A stretch of DNA of 64,000 nucleotides from Planctomycetota bacterium (GTDB lineage Bacteria; Planctomycetota; UBA1135; UBA2386): the NCBI GenBank assembly GCA_029936315.1, contig JAPYTD010000021.1:1-64000 (forward strand), read 5' to 3'. Made by a program: the position numbers and the translations under genes. The notes under the pieces are model-generated. The model worked only from the letters and a program-made list of their open reading frames with translations, did no database searches and was not told where the DNA came from. Positions 54,415-62,978 of the stretch are shown here, piece by piece (position 1 is the stretch's first letter; each line of letters begins with the position of its first letter).

Positions 54415-55218
54415 ATGGATTCGTTGTGTGAGCGCTTTGCCCGAGATGGTTTCGTTGGGCCGGTGGATGTTTTGTCGGATGGCGAAGTAGAAGAGGTGCG
54501 CGCTGCAGTCGCCGAGGTTGTGCAAGACCTCGACCGTCACCGCGATCGTCTTTACGAAGTCGAGCAGGCCTTCACGGATCGGCCAGACGAAGTGGTGTGT
54601 CACTTCCTCGGTGGTTTTCGCGTGCACGAGACCTTGCGCAAACTGATCGCGAACGAGCGCATCACCAAGTTGTGCGCCGACCTTCTCGGCGTTGACCGCC
54701 TGCGATTTTGGCACGACCAGGTGTTCGCGAAGCCGCCGCACCACCGGGGGGTCGTACCGTGGCATCAGGATTATTCTTATTGGACGCGCACGGAACCGGT
54801 GTGCCATATCACCTGCAACCTGTTGCTCGACGACAGCGACGAGCAGAGTGGTTGCCTGCAGTTCGTGCCCGGGAGCCATCGTTGGCCGCTGTTGCCATCG
54901 CTACCGTTTGATTCGCCGTTGGATGCGATCCGCGAACACTTGCCGGCAGATGCCTCGTTCGAACCGGTCGCCGTGCCGGTGCGGGCTGGGCAGGCGACGT
55001 TCCACCACAGCTACACCCTGCACGGCAGCGACCAGAATCGCAGCGATCACTGGCGGCGCGCCGCCGTCTGCAACTACATGGGCGCCGACGTGCGCGTCGC
55101 TGATGGCTCAAAACCGCTGTTGCGGGGCGTGCCCTTGCTAGCAACGGGCGCGGTCGTTACCGGCGAGAACTTCCCAATCGTCTTCGATCGCGACCGTGCC
55201 TCCAGGCACCGTGCTTAG
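54415..55218 (+). CDS. Phytanoyl-CoA dioxygenase-family oxygenase
   Basis: 267 residues from ATG 54415 (54394 also possible). Fe(II)/2-oxoglutarate oxygenase: iron ligands H117 and D119 in WHQDYSYW, distal H203 in TLHGSDQNRS, and Arg (DHWRR) for 2-oxoglutarate. Full double-stranded beta-helix length. Acts on small molecules by hydroxylation; substrate unknown. It is divergent from the amidase across about 118 bp and overlaps the convergent chorismate mutase gene by 4 bp. Confidence 0.88.
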   Translation: MDSLCERFARDGFVGPVDVLSDGEVEEVRAAVAEVVQDLDRHRDRLYEVEQAFTDRPDEVVCHFLGGFRVHETLRKLIANERITKLCADLLGVDRLRFWHDQVFAKPPHHRGVVPWHQDYSYWTRTEPVCHITCNLLLDDSDEQSGCLQFVPGSHRWPLLPSLPFDSPLDAIREHLPADASFEPVAVPVRAGQATFHHSYTLHGSDQNRSDHWRRAAVCNYMGADVRVADGSKPLLRGVPLLATGAVVTGENFPIVFDRDRASRHRA

Positions 55219-55496
55219 CTGTTGGGGGATGCGACGACGGCGCGGGATGCGTGCAAGACGGCTCGCAGGATGACTTCGAGGGCATTCTTGGAGAACCCAT
55301 CTGTGGGCGTGTCGCCCATCATTGCGGTGAGCATCGTTTGCTCGCGGTCCGGGTCGGTGGCCGTCATCCCGGCTGCACGCTTGACGACACCGATCTGGCG
55401 GGCGAGATGGGCACGTTCATGCAGGACATCCGTCAATCGTTGGTTCACGGCGTCCATTTGGGTGCGAAGGCGTGCTAGTTCCGAAGGGTTGCTCAT
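55215..55496 (-). CDS. Chorismate mutase, AroQ class
   Basis: 93 residues, all-helical, the size of a stand-alone AroQ domain. ELARLRTQMDAVNQRLTDVL, ERAHLARQIGVVK and TDPDREQTML hold the catalytic Arg, Lys, Arg and Glu positions. Converts chorismate to prephenate for Phe and Tyr. One variation is Asn in the usual Asp of the first helix (DAVN for DxxD). Not fused to prephenate dehydratase. Its stop overlaps the convergent PhyH stop (TTAG). Confidence 0.85.
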   Translation of the reverse strand: MSNPSELARLRTQMDAVNQRLTDVLHERAHLARQIGVVKRAAGMTATDPDREQTMLTAMMGDTPTDGFSKNALEVILRAVLHASRAVVASPNS

Positions 55497-55500
55497 AGCG

Positions 55501-56397
55501 CTACTTCCTGAGAACGCCGCGAGTGATCAGCCAGCGGTGGCACAAGGCCGACCATCGCTCCGCTGCCATGCCCTTGCCGAGGCCGATGCCGTGACGGCCC
55601 TTCTCGAATAGGTGCATCTCGCACGGCACCTTGTGTTCCATCAGCGCTAGGTAGTAGGCGATGCTGTTTTGTGGCGGCACGGCGGTGTCGGCAGTGGTGT
55701 GCCACAGGAACGCCGGCGGCGTAGTCTTGTTGACCTGTCGTTCGCTCGACATCTTGGCCACGAGTTCGGCGGTGGGGCTCTCGCCGAGCAGATTGCGTTG
55801 CGAACCCTTGTGCGTGAACGGTTGGCCAAACGCGATCACCGCGTAGCAGAGCACGCTGAAGTCTGGTCGGCACGAGTGGCGGTCGATGGCATCGGTCGCG
55901 TCTGCGCTGCCGGCGTCGTGGTGTACGCTGACGCTCGACGCGAGGTGGCCGCCGGCCGAGAACCCGAGCACGCCAACCTTGTTGGGGTCGATGCGCCAAT
56001 CATCAGCATGATGACGAATGAGTCGGAACGCACGTTGCGCGTCCTGCAACGGAGCCGGGTGGCCATAGCCCTTGCCGCGATGCCGGTAATCGAGCACGAC
56101 GGCCGTGACGCCGATGCCGTTGAGCCACGCGGCGATTTGATGGCCTTCGTGGCCCATCGCAAGATGGCCGTAGCCGCCTCCCGGGCACACGACGATCGCC
56201 GGGTGCGTTGCGTCATCGGTCTTCGCGTGGAACACCAACACCTTCGGCTTGTCTTTGTCCTCAGTGCCGAGCGCACCCGAGGCCCCTTCGGGCCAAAGCA
56301 ACACTGTTTCAGGTTGCTGCGGCTTGGCGTTGTCTGACACTGCCGGAGCCGCTGCGCCGAGCGACCACCACGCACACACGAATAGGCTTGCGAGCAT
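55501..56397 (-). CDS. Exported alpha/beta hydrolase, acetyl-esterase-like
   Basis: 298 residues. Signal peptide (MLASLFVCAWWSLGAAAP). VVCPGGGYGHLAMGHEG is the oxyanion region, GFSAGGHLAS holds the nucleophile Ser, HTTADTAVPPQNS the Asp, and KGRHGIGLG the His. This is the BD-FAE/acetylxylan-esterase-like group common in planctomycetes and probably removes acyl groups from polysaccharides. Its stop is 5 bp before the chorismate mutase start. Confidence 0.88.
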   Translation of the reverse strand: MLASLFVCAWWSLGAAAPAVSDNAKPQQPETVLLWPEGASGALGTEDKDKPKVLVFHAKTDDATHPAIVVCPGGGYGHLAMGHEGHQIAAWLNGIGVTAVVLDYRHRGKGYGHPAPLQDAQRAFRLIRHHADDWRIDPNKVGVLGFSAGGHLASSVSVHHDAGSADATDAIDRHSCRPDFSVLCYAVIAFGQPFTHKGSQRNLLGESPTAELVAKMSSERQVNKTTPPAFLWHTTADTAVPPQNSIAYYLALMEHKVPCEMHLFEKGRHGIGLGKGMAAERWSALCHRWLITRGVLRK

Positions 56398-56444
56398 CGA
56401 TACACGATCCCGTTGTTGGGGATGTGCCGCAAGCGCTAACGACG

Positions 56445-56590
56445 CTATGCCTGGGCTAGGGACCGGTCTTGACGAAGATGATCGTCTCTCAGCACGAAGA
56501 TCTCTTCGCCGTCGCAGTGCCGCCGCCGCAGTAGCGGCTTTGCACCAGCCTTATACGGACCAGATGTGGTTGCTCTACACTTGCACCATG
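56445..56590 (-). pseudogene. Possible gene remnant upstream of the esterase
   Basis: On the minus strand a frame ending in TAG (56445-56447) reads as convincing protein sequence: GAKPLLRRRHCDGEEI, then FVLRDDHLRQDRSLAQA. The frame is open for about 45 codons but has no good start. It may be the end of a decayed gene. No family recognised. Low confidence because short open frames are common in GC-rich DNA. Confidence 0.25.
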
Positions 56591-57934
56591 GTGTTAGGCG
56601 TCGTTCGGTTCTTGATGGTGGTGTGCTTGGCTTCGCTGTTTCTGGCCACGAAGCCCTTGCTGGCGCAACAGCAGAACTGGTTGGCGTGGCGCGGCCCGCA
56701 TGCCACTGGCGTTGCTCCGGATGCGAATCCGCCGATCACCTGGAGCGAAACCAAGAACATCCGCTTCAAGCTGGCGTTGCCAGGCATCGGCTATGGCACT
56801 CCCATCATCAGCGGCGACCGCATCTTCCTGACGACTGCGATTCCTGTTGGTCCTGAGTTGCCGCCCGTTCCCGACAACGCGAAAGGCGCCCACGACAATG
56901 CGTCGGTGACCCACAAGCATGAGTTCGTCGTGATCGCCGTGGATCGCAAGAAGGGCGAGATCGCCTGGCAGAAGAAGGTGCACGAACAGGTTCCGCACGC
57001 CGGTTTCCACAAGAGCAGTGCGCTGGCGTCCGCATCGATGGTGACGGATGGCGAACTCGTGTTCGCGTACTTCGGTTCGTACGGTCTCTACTGTCTGGAT
57101 ACCGACGGCGAAGTGAAGTGGCAGAAGGACTTCGGCGACATGCAGATCAAGCATGGCCACGGCGAAGGCTGCTCACCGGTGCTGCATGGTGACACGGTCG
57201 TCGTCAATTGGGATCACGAAGGCCAGTCGTTCGTCGTTGCGCTCAATAAGAACACCGGCGAACAGATCTGGCGCAAGGATCGCGACGAAGTGACTTCGTG
57301 GGCCACGCCGATCGTCGTCGAGGTGGACTCGGTGCCGCAGTTGATCGTTAGCGGCACCAAGCAGATGCGTGCCTATGACCTGAAGGACGGCGAGCTGATC
57401 TGGTGGTGCGTTGGGCTGTCTAACAACGTCGTCGCGTCGCCGGTGTCGTCGCACGGCATGCTGTACGCTGGCAGCAGCTACGTGAAGCGGCGCATGTTGG
57501 CGGTGCGGCTCGCAGGCGCGAAGGGGGACCTGACCAAGACCGATCACATCGTCTGGCGCAAGCAAGTGCGCACGCCCTACGTGCCGTCGCCGCTTCTGTA
57601 TGGCGACTGGCTCTACTACCTGAACCACTACCAAGGCTTCTTGACGCGCGTGCACGCCAAGACCGGCAAAGAACCTGATCGTGCATTGCGCTTGCCGGAC
57701 ATGCGTGAGATCTACAGTTCGCCGGTTGGTGCCGCGGGTCGTATCTACATCACCGATCGCGAAGGCGCGACCCTTGTGCTCAGCCACACTGGCAAGACGC
57801 CGACCTTGCTCGCGCACAATCACTTGAATGATAGCTTCAACGCGACGGCTGCACTCGTTGGTGATGAGATGTATCTGCGGGGTATGCGCTACCTGTACTG
57901 CATCCGCGAACAGAGCGGCGAAGCGGGCAAGTAG
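56588..57934 (+). CDS. Exported PQQ-type beta-propeller protein
   Basis: 448 residues from ATG 56588; one further ATG lies slightly upstream in frame. Signal peptide (FLMVVCLASLFLATKPLLAQ). Repeated blade motifs with Trp and Gly: KGEIAWQKKVHEQVPHAG, DGEVKWQKDFGD, TGEQIWRKDRDEV and DGELIWWCVG. This is the PQQ-like/BamB fold widespread in planctomycetes; no clear PQQ or metal ligand set is visible, so it may not be an enzyme. Opening RGPHATGVAPDANPP is typical of the group. Confidence 0.85.
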   Translation: MVLGVVRFLMVVCLASLFLATKPLLAQQQNWLAWRGPHATGVAPDANPPITWSETKNIRFKLALPGIGYGTPIISGDRIFLTTAIPVGPELPPVPDNAKGAHDNASVTHKHEFVVIAVDRKKGEIAWQKKVHEQVPHAGFHKSSALASASMVTDGELVFAYFGSYGLYCLDTDGEVKWQKDFGDMQIKHGHGEGCSPVLHGDTVVVNWDHEGQSFVVALNKNTGEQIWRKDRDEVTSWATPIVVEVDSVPQLIVSGTKQMRAYDLKDGELIWWCVGLSNNVVASPVSSHGMLYAGSSYVKRRMLAVRLAGAKGDLTKTDHIVWRKQVRTPYVPSPLLYGDWLYYLNHYQGFLTRVHAKTGKEPDRALRLPDMREIYSSPVGAAGRIYITDREGATLVLSHTGKTPTLLAHNHLNDSFNATAALVGDEMYLRGMRYLYCIREQSGEAGK

Positions 57935-58005
57935 CAGGCCAACAGGGGCCAGAATCGAGGCCGCGATTGCCAGGTTGTGCTCGCCCGGGTACGACCGATT
58001 CCTTG

Positions 58006-60615
58006 ATGCCCGAGCAAGTCCACAAACCCGAAGTCCTTGCACCCGCCGGCTCGATCGAGTCCTTGCGTGCGGCGCTGTGGCACGGAGCCGACTCGGTCTA
58101 CTTCGGCTTGCAAGACGGCTTCAACGCACGGGCACGTGCCGCCAACTTCTCGCTCAAGGATCTCGCGGTTACCGTGGCGCGCATCCATCGCGCTGGTGCG
58201 CGCGCCTACGTCACACTCAACACGTTGGTGTTTGAGCCGGAGTTGCCGGCGCTCGAACGGGTCGTGCGCGCCATTGCCGAGTCGGGTGTCGATGCGCTGA
58301 TCGTGCAAGATCCTGCCGTGTGTCTGATTGCCCGTCAGGTGTGCCCGCAACTCGAACTACACGCGAGCACGCAGATGACGATTGCCGAACCCGCGGCGGC
58401 GGCATTTGCGACCGAACTGGGTGTCACGCGCATCGTTGTGCCGCGCGAGTTGTCGGTAGCAGAGATCGAACGTTTCGCCGCAGGCACCGATGCCGAGCTG
58501 GAAGTGTTTGTGCACGGGGCTTTGTGCGTGTCATGGAGTGGCCAATGCCTGACCAGTGAGGCGTGGGGTGGACGTTCGGCCAACCGCGGCCAATGCGCGC
58601 AGAGCTGCCGCATGCCGTACGAGTTGGTCGTCGACGGCAAGCTGCGCCCGCTCGGTGACGTGCAGTACCTGTTGAGTCCGAAGGACCTATCCGGGGCGCG
58701 CGCGGTGCCGGAGTTGCTCAAGGTACCGGTGCACGGTCTCAAGATCGAGGGTCGGCAGAAGGGGCCGCAGTATGTCGCGACGGCAACCGGTGGATACCGG
58801 CGATGGGTCGATGGCTTGACAGACGGCAGTGACAAGTTGGTGGTTGAACGGCAACTCGCCGATGACCTGCTCAAGATGTCGCTGTCGTACACACGTGGAT
58901 TCTCCGATGGCTTCTTCGGCGGCAGCGACCACCAGACTTTGGTGGAGGGTCGCTTCCCCAAACATCGAGGTGTGTTTGTCGGGCGCGTGCTGCGCGTCGA
59001 TGGCAACACCGTTGTCATTCGTGACGATGGCGATGGCCGGCCGTGGACTGGTGCCATTGGGCTTGAAGAACGGCCTTCTGCGCCGGTGGGTGAGCGCACC
59101 GAGGTGCTGCCCGAAGCCGGCGATGCGGCACCGCTACAGCTCGCGGCGGGCATGGGCATCGTCTTTGACCAGGGCCATCCAGAAGACAAACAAGAACCGG
59201 GTGGTCCACTGTTCTCGGTGGCGAAGCGAGGCAACGAAGTGCATCTGGGCTTTGCCCGACCCGGACCGGATCTTGCGCGTGTGATGGCTGGCGACCGTGT
59301 GTTCGTGACCAACGATCCGGCGCTGGCAAGTGCAGCGACTCGGCGTGCTCGGGAAGGTGCCGTAGAACCGCACGGTCGCAACGCCGTTGATTTGACAGTG
59401 CGCGGTACGCTTGGTGAGCCCTTGGCCGTCACGGCGCGGTGCCGCACCCACGCAGCGACGGCTAGCACGGAATCGGCGCTACAGGACGCCCGGCGTGGCG
59501 GCTTGGATGCCACCATTCTGGGTGACAAACTGGGCGGCTTTGGGGGCACGCCGTTCCGTTTGGGCCAACTCCACACGGACGGACTGGCCGAAGGTCTGCA
59601 TGTTCCTGCGAGCGAATTGAAGGACGTGCGCCGTCGCTTGGTAGCCGAGTTGCAGCCGTTGCTTGAGCGTGGGCCTTCGCGCGAGGTCTGTCGCGAACCA
59701 GCCATTCCACAAGTCGCAGCAACGTTCGCCGATCTGACAAGTGCTGATGAGACGGTGTCAGTCGTCGTGCCGCTGCTGCGTAGCGACGAGCAGCTTGAAG
59801 CGGCTATCGCCGCGGGCGTGGCCGAAGTCGAACTCGACTGGATGGAGTTCGTTGGACTTGGTCGGGCGGTCGAGCGGGCTCGCGCAGCGGGCCTGCGGGT
59901 CACGGTTGCGACGACGCGAATCGCGAAACCCGGTGAGCACGGCTTACTCGAACGCATCTTCAAGCTCGAGCCCGATGGCATCTTGATCCGACACTTCGGA
60001 GCGTTGATGCGTTGCCTGGAGCAGCGCAAGAACGGTCTGAAAGCCGTGCTGCACGGCGACTTCTCGCTCAATGCCAGCAACTCGCTGACGGCGCGCCATC
60101 TGTTGCAGCTTGGTCTCGAGACGATCACGGCGTCGTTTGATCTCGATGAGACGCAGCTGTTTGCGATGCTCGACAGTGTGCCGCAGAGCCGTGTTGCGGT
60201 GGTCGCGCACCATCGCATTCCGACCTTCCACACTGAGCACTGCGTCTACTCACACTTGCTCAGTAACGGGCGCGACTACAAGTCGTGCGGCCGGCCGTGC
60301 GAACAACATCGCGTCGCGTTGCGTGATCACGTTGGCCGTGAGCACCCCGTCATCGTCGACGTCGGTTGTCGTAACACCGTCTTCCACCACGCGCCGCAGC
60401 AGAGCGCTGGTTGGACCGGCCGCTTACAACAGGCCGGCGTTTGCCGCTATCGAGTTGAGTTCGTTCGCGAGTCCCGCAAGGAAGTGGCTCGGGTGTTGTC
60501 GGCGTGGCAGGACTTGCTCTCGAACCGAATCGACGCAGAAGAACTGTCGAGGCGCACTGGCGCGAGTGGTCAGATTGGGGTCGCGCAGGGCGGCATGAAG
60601 CTCTTGTCGGAATAG
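58006..60615 (+). CDS. U32-family rRNA/tRNA hydroxylation protein, RlhA-like
   Basis: 869 residues from ATG 58006. The N-terminal U32 barrel (about 8-300) has EVLAPAGSIESLRAALWHGA, YFGLQDGFNAR, ASTQMTI, and GQCAQSCRMPY. A middle beta domain follows (about 320-560), and a second U32-type barrel-like part (about 590-860) contains the Cys set YKSCGRPCEQH. E. coli RlhA and TrhP of this family hydroxylate rRNA or tRNA using prephenate. The protein is larger than RlhA (653 residues). Chorismate mutase lies a few genes upstream. Confidence 0.85.
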   Translation: MPEQVHKPEVLAPAGSIESLRAALWHGADSVYFGLQDGFNARARAANFSLKDLAVTVARIHRAGARAYVTLNTLVFEPELPALERVVRAIAESGVDALIVQDPAVCLIARQVCPQLELHASTQMTIAEPAAAAFATELGVTRIVVPRELSVAEIERFAAGTDAELEVFVHGALCVSWSGQCLTSEAWGGRSANRGQCAQSCRMPYELVVDGKLRPLGDVQYLLSPKDLSGARAVPELLKVPVHGLKIEGRQKGPQYVATATGGYRRWVDGLTDGSDKLVVERQLADDLLKMSLSYTRGFSDGFFGGSDHQTLVEGRFPKHRGVFVGRVLRVDGNTVVIRDDGDGRPWTGAIGLEERPSAPVGERTEVLPEAGDAAPLQLAAGMGIVFDQGHPEDKQEPGGPLFSVAKRGNEVHLGFARPGPDLARVMAGDRVFVTNDPALASAATRRAREGAVEPHGRNAVDLTVRGTLGEPLAVTARCRTHAATASTESALQDARRGGLDATILGDKLGGFGGTPFRLGQLHTDGLAEGLHVPASELKDVRRRLVAELQPLLERGPSREVCREPAIPQVAATFADLTSADETVSVVVPLLRSDEQLEAAIAAGVAEVELDWMEFVGLGRAVERARAAGLRVTVATTRIAKPGEHGLLERIFKLEPDGILIRHFGALMRCLEQRKNGLKAVLHGDFSLNASNSLTARHLLQLGLETITASFDLDETQLFAMLDSVPQSRVAVVAHHRIPTFHTEHCVYSHLLSNGRDYKSCGRPCEQHRVALRDHVGREHPVIVDVGCRNTVFHHAPQQSAGWTGRLQQAGVCRYRVEFVRESRKEVARVLSAWQDLLSNRIDAEELSRRTGASGQIGVAQGGMKLLSE

Positions 60616-60633
60616 CTCGCGGAGAAGCCTGCG

Positions 60634-61128
60634 CTATGCCGGCAGCACCCTCAGTAGCCGCTGCAAGAACATGCAGTAGCTGGCGCCAAACGCACACGCC
60701 GCGTGCCACAGCATGCGAAGTCCCCACGGCAGTTCGCTGGGCAGATAGTTCTGCGCAACTAGCTCGAGGATGCCGCCAACGACGCACGCCATTGCCGCGA
60801 TGATCGACGCGATCAGTGCCGCCAAGTGCATGGCCCGCGCGCCTTCGGGCAGGGCGGGCAACGGCCGGCGATGCCAGGTGCGCTGGGCGAGGATGTGTAG
60901 GGCGAAGCCGCCAGCGATCAGGATCAGCCACTCCGATGGTTGCAGTTCGTGGTTGCGAAATTTCGCGACGCCGGCAACCCACAGGATTGCGATCGCCAGC
61001 GACACCAGGCCGAGAACTCGCTCACTCCACATGGTGCCGAACGATGGTCTTGGCTTGGGGCGGGGTTGTTGCGGAGTCGCTGCCACTAGATCGATCTTAC
61101 CCTTGCCGGTCGGCCGGTTTCTTGCCAC
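60634..61128 (-). CDS. Four-helix inner-membrane protein of unknown function
   Basis: 164 residues from GTG 61128. A basic N-terminus (KGKIDLVAATPQQPRPKPR) is followed by four transmembrane helices: about 35-55, 67-82, 103-125 and 137-155. No motifs recognised. Convergent with the U32 gene 18 bp away and divergent from purD. Confidence 0.65.
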   Translation of the reverse strand: MARNRPTGKGKIDLVAATPQQPRPKPRPSFGTMWSERVLGLVSLAIAILWVAGVAKFRNHELQPSEWLILIAGGFALHILAQRTWHRRPLPALPEGARAMHLAALIASIIAAMACVVGGILELVAQNYLPSELPWGLRMLWHAACAFGASYCMFLQRLLRVLPA

Positions 61129-61217
61129 GTCGTCCGCATCATGGGATCGTGCCCGGCAGTTACGCTTCGCGAAAGGCTTTCCCCTGAGGCGGGTCGTCTC
61201 GTACCGTGTTTGCCTCG

Positions 61218-62495
61218 ATGAAAGTCCTTGTTGTCGGCCAGGGCGGCCGTGAACACGCCCTCGCCTGGAAGATCCACCAGTCCCCGCTAGTCGACCGCGT
61301 ATTCGTGGCGCCTGGTAATCCCGGAACCGCGGCCGTCGGCGAGAACGTCGACTGTGCGGCCACTGATCTGCAAGGCTTGGTCAGTTTCGCGGTCGACAAT
61401 GAGATCGACCTGACCGTCGTCGGCCCAGAGGCGCCGCTGTGTGAGGGCATCGTCGACCTGTTCCGCGAGCGTGGGCGATTGTGCCTCGGTCCGGATAAGG
61501 ACGCTGCCGAGATCGAAGGTTCGAAACGGTTCGCGCGCGAGCTGTGCGAGAAGCACCGCATTCCTGGTCCATCGTTCTGGGTGTTTGAAAGCCCGGCCAT
61601 GGCGCGCTCATTCTTGGAGAACCGTCCGGATGGGCCAATCGTCGTCAAGGCATCCGGCCTGGCGGCAGGCAAGGGCGTCGTTGTCTGCAAGGACAACGAA
61701 GAAGCCCGCAAGGCGGTGACGCATTGCCTCGAGCAAGTTCAAGGTGGCGGCGATGGTTCGATCGTGTTCGAGGAGTTCCTCGAAGGGCCCGAGGTGTCGC
61801 TGATCACGCTGACCGATGGCGAGACGATCGTGCCGTTGGAGCCGGCGCGCGATCATAAGCCGGTGGGCGAAGGTGATACCGGCCCGAACACGGGCGGCAT
61901 GGGCGTGGTCACGCCGGTCACGTTGATGCCGCGCGTCTCGCAACAGATGGAAACACAGATTGTGTTGCCGACCGTACACGCGATGAACCGCGAGAAGCGA
62001 CGCTTCCGTGGCTTCCTCTACGCGGGGCTGATGCTGACCCAGCAAGGCCCGCGTGTGATCGAGTTCAATTGCCGCCTCGGCGATCCCGAAACCCAGCCGC
62101 TGCTCTTGCGGATGAAGAGTGACATCGTGCCGCTGCTGGTGGCGACGGCCGAGGGCAAGCTCAACACGGTAGATGCGCCCGAATGGGATCCGCGCGTCGC
62201 CGTTTGCGTGGTTGCCTGCAGCGGCGGCTACCCGGGGAGCTACAAGAAGGGCGTGCCAATCTTTGGCCTCGATCGCATTGATGCCGGGCCGGACCTGCAG
62301 GTTTTCCACGCGGGCACGCGATTGGCTGGTCGCGACCTCGTCACCAGCGGTGGTCGCGTATTTTCCGTCACTGCGCTCGGAGCAGACATCAACACTGCCA
62401 GGCAACGCGCCTACGATGCCCTTGAGAAGGTTGAGTTCGAAGGCATGCACTATCGCAAGGACATTGGCATCACGGCGGCGACCAGCCGCGCGTAA
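61218..62495 (+). CDS. purD: Phosphoribosylamine-glycine ligase
   Basis: 425 residues from ATG 61218. ATP-grasp enzyme of purine synthesis joining glycine to phosphoribosylamine. VVGQGGREHALAWK opens the protein, and GPEAPLCEGIVD, SGLAAGKGVVVC, NTGGMGVVTP and EFNCRLGDPETQP are the family blocks. Normal length. The fur-like gene follows after 3 bp, an unusual operon partner. Confidence 0.96.
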   Translation: MKVLVVGQGGREHALAWKIHQSPLVDRVFVAPGNPGTAAVGENVDCAATDLQGLVSFAVDNEIDLTVVGPEAPLCEGIVDLFRERGRLCLGPDKDAAEIEGSKRFARELCEKHRIPGPSFWVFESPAMARSFLENRPDGPIVVKASGLAAGKGVVVCKDNEEARKAVTHCLEQVQGGGDGSIVFEEFLEGPEVSLITLTDGETIVPLEPARDHKPVGEGDTGPNTGGMGVVTPVTLMPRVSQQMETQIVLPTVHAMNREKRRFRGFLYAGLMLTQQGPRVIEFNCRLGDPETQPLLLRMKSDIVPLLVATAEGKLNTVDAPEWDPRVAVCVVACSGGYPGSYKKGVPIFGLDRIDAGPDLQVFHAGTRLAGRDLVTSGGRVFSVTALGADINTARQRAYDALEKVEFEGMHYRKDIGITAATSRA

Positions 62496-62498
62496 TCG

Positions 62499-62978
62499 AT
62501 GGCAACCAGTGGTCAATCTCAACGCGCTACTAAGTCCGGCAAGGAAGCGGCCATCGTCGAGCGGACGTTGCGTGAAAGCGGCTTCCGCTGGACCAGCCAG
62601 CGCGCGCTGATTGTTTGCGAGGCGTTGGCCACGCATGACCACTTCACGGCCGAAGAACTGCTCGACCTGTGCCGCAAGAAGGATCCGAAGGTGTCGCGTG
62701 CGACGGTCTACCGCACGTTGACGGTGCTCGAAGACAAAGGCTTCGTCGAAGGGCTCGATACAGGGGATGGCGGCCGCCGGTTTGAGCACGTTCTCGGCCA
62801 CGAGCATCACGACCACATGGTGTGTAATGAGTGCGAGAAGATCCTTGAGTTCCGTGATGACGAACTCGAACGGCGCCAGGAGCTAGCGGCGAAGCGGGTC
62901 GGCTTCCGCATCCAGCGTCACAGCCTGCGGCTCTACGGCACCTGTAAGCAATGCCAGAAGGAGCAGCGCAAGAAGTGA
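62499..62978 (+). CDS. Fur-family metal-responsive regulator
   Basis: 159 residues. Winged-helix DNA-binding half (about 25-95) with SRATVYRTLTVLEDKGF, then a dimerisation half with the metal site HEHHDHMVCNEC and a terminal CKQC zinc pair. The N-terminus is Lys/Arg-rich. It could be Fur, PerR or Zur; sequence alone does not decide. Its stop overlaps the start of the NtrC-like gene (GTGA), so the two are translationally coupled. Confidence 0.9.
   Translation: MATSGQSQRATKSGKEAAIVERTLRESGFRWTSQRALIVCEALATHDHFTAEELLDLCRKKDPKVSRATVYRTLTVLEDKGFVEGLDTGDGGRRFEHVLGHEHHDHMVCNECEKILEFRDDELERRQELAAKRVGFRIQRHSLRLYGTCKQCQKEQRKK

Noticed and set aside
58335-60233. 632-residue minus-strand frame
   Set aside because: Ser/Arg-rich shadow of the U32-family gene.
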